Origin: Halorarum halophilum
GTDB lineage: Archaea; Halobacteriota; Halobacteria; Halobacteriales; Haloferacaceae
Assembly: GCF_013401515.1 (NCBI RefSeq)
Contig: NZ_CP058529.1
Location: 1,674,001-1,738,000 of the forward strand
Direction: 5' to 3'
Length of the DNA stretch: 64,000 nt
In this document: positions 59,748 through 64,000 of the stretch, piece after piece
Position numbering within the stretch: position 1 is the stretch's first letter
Layout of the letters: each line of letters begins with the position of its first letter
Made by a program: the position numbers and the translations under genes
Notes under the pieces: generated by a model
The model's input: only the letters and a program-made list of their open reading frames with translations
The model's database searches: none
Told to the model about the DNA's origin: nothing

Positions 59748-60599
59748 TTAGTCGTCCATCGAGGACGCCGTCGCTTGTCGGGGCAAGACGAGAGTAGTCC
59801 TGTCAGGTTCGGTTACACGCACGGTCAGGTACACTACCGAGATGATGGCGGCGTACTCGATGACAGCTGCTACTAAGTGAAGGTCGGATGGGATACTCAC
59901 CGTGACTAAGACTGGTGGATGATTCATCGTCGCGTGGAACAGGGCGACCAGCCAGAGGTTACGCGTCAACGCGTATACAACCCCGTAGGTCAGGCCCATG
60001 AGAGTCAAGCCAACGAGCCGCCCCACTAGCGCAACGCTGACCCCGTGACCCGATGCGAGAAACCACCTCGGGAGGTGAAAGAGAGCGAACAGGACCGCCA
60101 CGATCACGATACTCGAGACGACCGCGTGGCGGGTTTGGCCGCCGATCAGCGCGATGAGTTTCTGCTGGAGATAGCTGCGAAAGACGAGTTCTTCCGGTAT
60201 CGCGGTGATCAAGAACGAACTGAGGAGGGCCAGGAGGTACGAGAGCGGATGGATAGCGGTCCGTGACCTCGTGGCTTCGAATCCGTGAACACCACCCAAT
60301 GCGAGGGCGAACGCGACTAGGTTGTATAGCGCCCAGAACGCGACGAGAACCCCGATCACGGGGATTAGTGTTCGGGCGGGCGGAAGGATCGAGCGTGGTG
60401 AGACGTCCTCGATTTTGAGCACACCGATGGCGAGCACGACGAGGAACGCACTCCAGCCCACTGCCAAGAGGGGTGGCGGCGGTGTTCCCGCGGATACAAG
60501 CGTCAGTCCGGATAGGACGGCGATGACGAGGAGGTACGTTGCGACGGGTACCAGAGACCCGCTCTCGAACGTCGGCGGGTCCGTGTCAGTGCGCAACAT
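59748..60599 (-). CDS. CPBP-family intramembrane metalloprotease
   Basis: A 283-aa, eight-helix membrane protein of the Abi/Rce1-like family. Conserved motifs are SFLITAIPEELVFRSYLQQK (E-E-x-x-x-R), VLFALFHLPRWFLASG (F-x-x-x-H) and LWLVALFHATMNHPPVL (H-x-x-x-N), the three elements of the Glu/His active site. Roles include processing of prenylated or bacteriocin-like peptides; the target here is unknown. It is in the disturbed island, as a stand-alone gene. Confidence 0.9.
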   Translation of the reverse strand: MLRTDTDPPTFESGSLVPVATYLLVIAVLSGLTLVSAGTPPPPLLAVGWSAFLVVLAIGVLKIEDVSPRSILPPARTLIPVIGVLVAFWALYNLVAFALALGGVHGFEATRSRTAIHPLSYLLALLSSFLITAIPEELVFRSYLQQKLIALIGGQTRHAVVSSIVIVAVLFALFHLPRWFLASGHGVSVALVGRLVGLTLMGLTYGVVYALTRNLWLVALFHATMNHPPVLVTVSIPSDLHLVAAVIEYAAIISVVYLTVRVTEPDRTTLVLPRQATASSMDD

Positions 60600-61125
60600 C
60601 TCATCGAAGTCCGACGGGTACGTGTAAAAATACTATTACCTATCGATTCGGTGAACACGCTTGCGACCTGATTCCGCAGCACTCCCATCGAGTTGTGAGA
60701 TGGACTTGATTAGAAGTTCCAGCACGAATTCGTTGTCTGATGTACTCGCGAGTAATTTATTCAAGAGTAACCTAATAGCGGCGCCACTGCGTAGGTAGCA
60801 GTATGAGCACCGATCTGGGGACTGCTGATGGGGGAGAGGCACGCGAACTCGTCCATTTCGTGACCCAGCAGGCGCTCGCAGACTCCGCTGACGTAACGAC
60901 GCTCACGATTCGGAATCGGTGTCGAGAACTTCCAGAACTGAGCATCGGATTCTACGGTTCGACGGGTCTCTGGACTTGAATGGATGAAGACTACGTCTTG
61001 TCACCTTCTGTCTTCACTGTGAGAGCGATGTGGTGGACTCCAACTGGAGTCCCGTTGAACACCCTCACCCGCTCCCGGGAGCCAGCCCCCAAAGCTATTT
61101 TCTGCCCCGGCGGGCAGGTTGAGCG
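60600..61125. other. Spacer with one short ORF
   Basis: About 525 nt. It contains the small ORF annotated separately, a TATA-like TAATTTATTC near 60751-60760, and an opposite-strand frame around 60640-60770 (NKLLASTSDNEFVLELLIKS) that may be a decayed fragment. Nothing else was recognised. Confidence 0.4.
60803..60979 (+). CDS. Short ORF, 58 aa, possibly truncated
   Basis: MSTDLGTADGGEARELVHFV, TQQALADSADVTTLTIRNRC and RELPELSIGFYGSTGLWT to a stop. It is acidic with a helical start, like the beginning of many haloarchaeal accessory proteins, but stops early. A TATA-like TAATTTATTC lies about 45 nt upstream. It could be an intact small protein or a broken gene. Confidence 0.35.
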   Translation: MSTDLGTADGGEARELVHFVTQQALADSADVTTLTIRNRCRELPELSIGFYGSTGLWT

Positions 61126-62232
61126 ATGACCTACCGAGTCGCAGTTGTCGGCACCGGTCCGGGGAGGGACGTCGACATCAGCGGGAAGAGCCACGCATTC
61201 GGCTACGAACACGCAGACGCCTACCACGCGCGCGAGGATTGCGAACTCGTCGCCTGCGCGGATATCGTGGGGGAGTACGCCGAGCGGTTCGCCGGGGAGT
61301 TCGGCGTTCCCCCCGACGGCATCTACGAGGACCATGAACCGATGCTGGCCGAGAAGGAGCTCGACGTCGTCAGCGTCTGTACGCCCATCCCGACCCATGC
61401 GCCCATCGTCTCGGACTGTGCCGAGGCGGGCGTGACGGCCGTCCACTGTGAGAAGCCTATGGCACGCACGTGGGGGGAGGCCCGCTCGATGGTCGCGGCC
61501 TGCGAGGAACGGGGCGTCCAGCTCACGTTCGGCCACCAGCGGCGCTTCGGCGACCCGTTCAGACGGACGAAACAGCTGCTCGACGATGGCGCCGTGGGTG
61601 AACTGGAGCGCATCGAGATCTCCTGGGGGAACTTCTTCGACAACGGGACACACACCCTGGACCTCGCGGCGATGTTCAACGACGAGTCCCCCGCCGAGTG
61701 GGTGATCGGCCAGGTCGACTACTCGAAGGAGCACGTCCGCTACGGCGTGCCCACGGCGGACCACGCGTTCGTCTCCTGGCAGTACGAGAACGGCGTCCAC
61801 GGCATCGCCGCGACCGGCGACGACGTCCCGCTCTCGGGTGGGCCGTTCGACTTCTACGACTGCTGGCACCGGCTCGTCGGCACGGAGGGGGTCATCGAAC
61901 TCGGCCGGTTCGAGGGGCCGTCGCTGCGCTACCGGCGCGACGGCGAAAGCTGGACGGCCATCGAGGTCGAGGACGAGTTCGACGGCCGGGTCGACCTCGC
62001 CATCGACGACGTGGTTCGGGCCCTCTCCTCCGGTGCGGAGACGGAGCTTCGCGCCGAGCACGCGCTCAACACGACGGAGATCCTGTTCGCCGGCCACGAG
62101 TCCTCGCGGCGGCGTGGCCGAGTCGACCTTCCGTTGGAGATAGACGACCACCCGCTGGAGTCGCTCATCGAGGCTGGCGAGGTCGAACCGACGGTGTCCG
62201 ACGATCGGCCGCCGCACCCCTCGGAGGGGTAG
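61126..62232 (+). CDS. Gfo/Idh/MocA family dehydrogenase
   Basis: A 368-aa NAD(P)-dependent oxidoreductase. Its Rossmann start is YRVAVVGTGPGRDVDISGKS with a short insertion before the first helix. It then has DVVSVCTPIPTHAPIVSDCA, TAVHCEKPMARTWGEARSMV (E-K-P catalytic-region Lys), LTFGHQRRFGDPFRR, and SWGNFFDNGTHTLDLAAMFN in the sheet domain (D-x-G-x-H). It differs from the other Gfo/Idh protein of this window in the insertion and the WGNFFDNGTH active-site block. Substrate unknown; cyclitols or sugars are likely. No co-operonic gene is seen. Confidence 0.88.
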   Translation: MTYRVAVVGTGPGRDVDISGKSHAFGYEHADAYHAREDCELVACADIVGEYAERFAGEFGVPPDGIYEDHEPMLAEKELDVVSVCTPIPTHAPIVSDCAEAGVTAVHCEKPMARTWGEARSMVAACEERGVQLTFGHQRRFGDPFRRTKQLLDDGAVGELERIEISWGNFFDNGTHTLDLAAMFNDESPAEWVIGQVDYSKEHVRYGVPTADHAFVSWQYENGVHGIAATGDDVPLSGGPFDFYDCWHRLVGTEGVIELGRFEGPSLRYRRDGESWTAIEVEDEFDGRVDLAIDDVVRALSSGAETELRAEHALNTTEILFAGHESSRRRGRVDLPLEIDDHPLESLIEAGEVEPTVSDDRPPHPSEG

Positions 62233-62846
62233 ACGACCTCTAGAGTCGAAGTCTCGATGGCCAAGTGAAACCAGTCACGAGGGCAGTGTCCTCACTGTTC
62301 AACTGTAGGATCGACTCGACGCGGTTGTCGTTCTTGCAAGGTAACATTCACAACCGTCCTATCCTGCAAGTTCCTCAGGTTCAGACGGGTTTGCGGAAGA
62401 CGGACGTTCCCGGAGGGGGCTTCTCCCTGAACGTGTATCGTGGAGCCTCCACAGTTACCGCCTACCGTTGTTCGACCGTAGCCCCACGATCCTGATCGGA
62501 AGGTCGCCGGCTTCGAGGTTCAACTGGAGACGGCTCCCGCCGCCGGACGTACTACCGTACGTAACGACATCATCATTCCCGACGAGCCGCGCTGCTCTGC
62601 GCATATCGTCGTAAATGGTCGTCCGGTCGACGTTCGGGTGCTGGAGCGCCCTCCCGGCTTCCTCACGGTCCGCCGACGCCCTCGCCTGCCGTCCTCGATC
62701 GCGCTCTTTCTTAGCTGCACGGCGGTGGTTTCGTCTTCCGAATGCTCGCCGTTCAAGCTAAACACCCCCTCGTATCGCTACTAAAGAGAAGTGCGGAGCG
62801 GTGACTCTGGGGTGTGATTATATCGGCATATAGAGGGTCCGAAGAG
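62233..62846. other. Spacer between Gfo/Idh gene and tRNA-Met
   Basis: About 610 nt. It contains the minus-strand gene fragment annotated separately and a small hairpin GTGGAGCCTCCAC near 62440-62453. No direct repeat of the tRNA 3' end was found by eye. The stretch next to the tRNA (62770-62846) shows no coding signal and is the natural place to look for an attachment-site remnant. Confidence 0.4.
62455..62757 (-). pseudogene. 5'-truncated gene fragment of unknown family
   Basis: A minus-strand frame open for 101 codons without a start reads AAKKERDRGRQARASADREE, then PNVDRTTIYDDMRRAARLVG and STSGGGSRLQLNLEAGDLPI, then RIVGLRSNNGRR and a stop. The second half looks like real protein. I do not recognise the family. 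It is 90 nt from the 3' end of the tRNA gene. Confidence 0.35.
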
Positions 62847-62994
62847 TGCCGGGGGCGGGCTCCGAACCCGCGATCTCCGCATATCCCAGGTACGAGGCTC
62901 GGCGGGCCTCGTGGGGCGGAGGCTTCCAAGGCGGTCCGCACCGAATCTCGAAACCCTATGAGTGCGGCGCTATGTCCAGCTAAGCCACCCCGGC
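62847..62994 (-). tRNA. Elongator tRNA-Met (CAT) with intron
   Basis: The 7-bp acceptor GCCGGGG/CCCCGGC ends with discriminator A and no encoded CCA. D-arm GCTTAGCTGGACATAGC, anticodon stem CCGCA/TGCGG, variable loop AGATC, T-arm GCGGG-TTCGGAG-CCCGC. The loop CTCATA...A is split by a 74-nt intron (62883-62956) after position 37, the standard archaeal site; the intron contains a 7-bp hairpin ACGAGGC/GCCTCGT. Haloferax elongator tRNA-Met is known to carry an intron of nearly this size. A CAT anticodon could also mean tRNA-Ile2, but intron and body fit elongator Met. The mature length is 74 nt. Confidence 0.9.
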
Positions 62995-63020
62995 TCACTC
63001 GAAGTTGGCGCGGTGAGACC

Positions 63021-63030
63021 CTTTAAGCTT
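63021..63030 (-). promoter_or_regulatory. TATA-like box of tRNA-Met
   Basis: On the minus strand AAGCTTAAAG, about 27 nt ahead of the tRNA 5' end. Confidence 0.55.
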
Positions 63031-63089
63031 CCCATCTCCCCCGACCGCGGGACGGCGCCGCCTCCGCCCCGCCCCCGCCGACCCACCGG

Positions 63090-63096
63090 TTTTAAG
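63090..63096 (+). promoter_or_regulatory. TATA-like box of the right-edge gene
   Basis: TTTTAAG, 25-31 nt ahead of the ATG, consistent with leaderless transcription. Confidence 0.55.
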
Positions 63097-63120
63097 CCGT
63101 GGCCCCGGTCAATCCGAGGC

Positions 63121-64000
63121 ATGAGTCTTCCGGAACTGGTCCAGCGGGAGATGGGCGAGGAGGACCCCGTCGCCCGGGTCTCCCTCGGGGGGGACGACGA
63201 GCTGTTCGTCACCCCCACGCGGACGCTCATCTACCGCGGCGAGGGGCTCCTCTCCGACGAGACCGTCGACGAGTACCCCCACAGCGCAGAACGCGTCGCG
63301 GTGTCCGAGTCGCGACGCAAGGCGAAACTGACCCTCGATTACGGCCTCGACGGCGAGCAGTCGTTCAACATCCCGCGCAAGAAACTCGACGGCGTGCTCC
63401 ACCCCGTCATCGCCGGTGTCCTCGCCGCGTCCGACATCACGGAGGCCGGCGAGACCGTCGAGCGCACGTTCCGCTTCTCCGACCTGACGCTGGTCGTGAC
63501 GAGCGCGCGTGTCGTCAAGCACATCGGCGCGGCAGTCTGGGACGAGGAGTACGAGGAGTTCCCGTACGACGACGTGACCGACCTCACCTTCGAGGAGGGG
63601 AGCGTCGCCACCTCGATCGTGCTCTCGGTGAACGGCCGGCAGGAACGGTTCAAGGCGCCGGCCGAGGACGCCCGCGCCGTCCGCGAGACGCTCACGGACG
63701 CCATCACGACGTTCTACGGCGTGGACTCGCTGGAGGCGTTCCGCGCGCTCTCGGCCGACGCGGAGGGCGAGGATGAGGAGCCCCGCGGCGAGGTCGACTT
63801 CGGCGACGGGCCGGACCCGCTCTCCGCGGAGCCCGCCGAGATCGACAGCCCCGAGAACGCGACCCGGGAGGATCCGCTGGACGAACCGGTCGGCGGCGAC
63901 TCGCCGGCCGGCGTCGCCGAGGAACCCGCGGAGGACGACCCCACGGACGTCGGGAGCGGTCCGACGGTGGGCGCGACGACCGCGACGACCGCAGCGACGG
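63121..64000 (+). CDS. Acidic haloarchaeal protein (DUF7115-like), 3' end outside window
   Basis: At least 293 codons. It opens MSLPELVQREMGEEDPVARV, then GGDDELFVTPTRTLIYRGEG, RTFRFSDLTLVVTSARVVKH and VWDEEYEEFPYDDVTDLTFE. These are two PH-like or DUF-type beta repeats that I associate with DUF7115 from memory. The C-terminal part visible here is a low-complexity Asp/Glu/Pro/Ala linker turning Thr-rich, so another domain probably follows beyond the edge. Function unknown. It diverges from the tRNA. Confidence 0.75.
   Translation, partial: MSLPELVQREMGEEDPVARVSLGGDDELFVTPTRTLIYRGEGLLSDETVDEYPHSAERVAVSESRRKAKLTLDYGLDGEQSFNIPRKKLDGVLHPVIAGVLAASDITEAGETVERTFRFSDLTLVVTSARVVKHIGAAVWDEEYEEFPYDDVTDLTFEEGSVATSIVLSVNGRQERFKAPAEDARAVRETLTDAITTFYGVDSLEAFRALSADAEGEDEEPRGEVDFGDGPDPLSAEPAEIDSPENATREDPLDEPVGGDSPAGVAEEPAEDDPTDVGSGPTVGATTATTAAT

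Noticed and set aside
1-64000. CRISPR arrays, rRNA genes, intact insertion sequences or prophage modules
   Set aside because: No regularly spaced repeats, rRNA-like sequence, intact transposase or phage structural gene was found on reading either strand.

Overview
The window is chromosomal DNA of a halophilic archaeon (class Halobacteria). The evidence is high GC, strongly acidic proteins, basal TATA-like boxes 25-40 nt ahead of many start codons with little or no leader, GTGA/ATGA gene overlaps, several families typical of haloarchaea (amphi-Trp, HTH-10/Bat, PGF-CTERM, ThiD-ThiN, a Cys2-Cys2 mini zinc finger, a half-CtaA/CtaB fusion), and an intron-bearing elongator tRNA-Met. The genus cannot be fixed from sequence reading alone.

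Layout. 1-0.7 kb: gene-free, with copy A of a composite hairpin repeat. 0.7-6.5 kb: aldo/keto reductase, methyltransferase, SelT/SelW-like protein, then a divergent respiratory block (CtaA/CtaB heme synthase fusion plus membrane partner; CoxB). 6.7-12.3 kb: small regulators and membrane proteins, an AI-2E-family exporter, an MgtC/DUF4010 protein, a class III aminotransferase. 12.4-15.9 kb: MutY, then an AIR-synthase-like gene and ThiD-ThiN behind a candidate operator. 15.9-20 kb: a Gfo/Idh/MocA dehydrogenase and two tail-to-tail sulfatase-family enzymes. 20.8-23.8 kb: small membrane and zinc proteins, SDR, quinone oxidoreductase. 23.9-28.7 kb: a possible glycerol-phosphate or polyol-phosphate surface-polymer locus (TIM-barrel epimerase, TagB/F-like polymerase, GDPD, nucleotidyltransferase-HAD fusion). 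28.9-30.9 kb: succinyl-CoA ligase sucCD, followed by copy B of the repeat. 31.4-39.6 kb: Bat-like regulator, PGF-CTERM surface protein, HpaI-type aldolase, siroheme reductase with small satellites, VOC dioxygenase. 39.7-44.4 kb: thiolase / HMG-CoA-synthase-like / DUF35 trio with an alpha/beta hydrolase and a TatD-like hydrolase.

From about 44.4 to 62.8 kb the character changes. Gene fragments accumulate: a wHTH tail, a PaaK tail, a frameshifted glcD-type oxidase, a calcium-repeat remnant, a truncated glycosyltransferase abutting a truncated HTH-10 gene, and an integrase tail. They are mixed with intact cargo: a Tat-exported CuA-like protein, serine acetyltransferase, a TetR / rifampin-phosphotransferase-like / wHTH-nuclease-like operon, a TRIC channel, a free-standing EF-1alpha and a CPBP protease. 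The stretch ends at the 3' side of the tRNA-Met gene, the usual integration side, so an old, eroded integrated element is plausible. The last gene, an acidic DUF7115-like protein, runs off the right edge.

The most interesting leads are the glycerol-phosphate locus, the RPH-like operon in an archaeon, the condensing-enzyme trio whose HMGS-like member lacks the catalytic Cys, the CuA-like protein with a Gly/Pro/His insert, and the covarying two-copy hairpin repeat. Functional names rest on motif recognition from memory; no database search was run.
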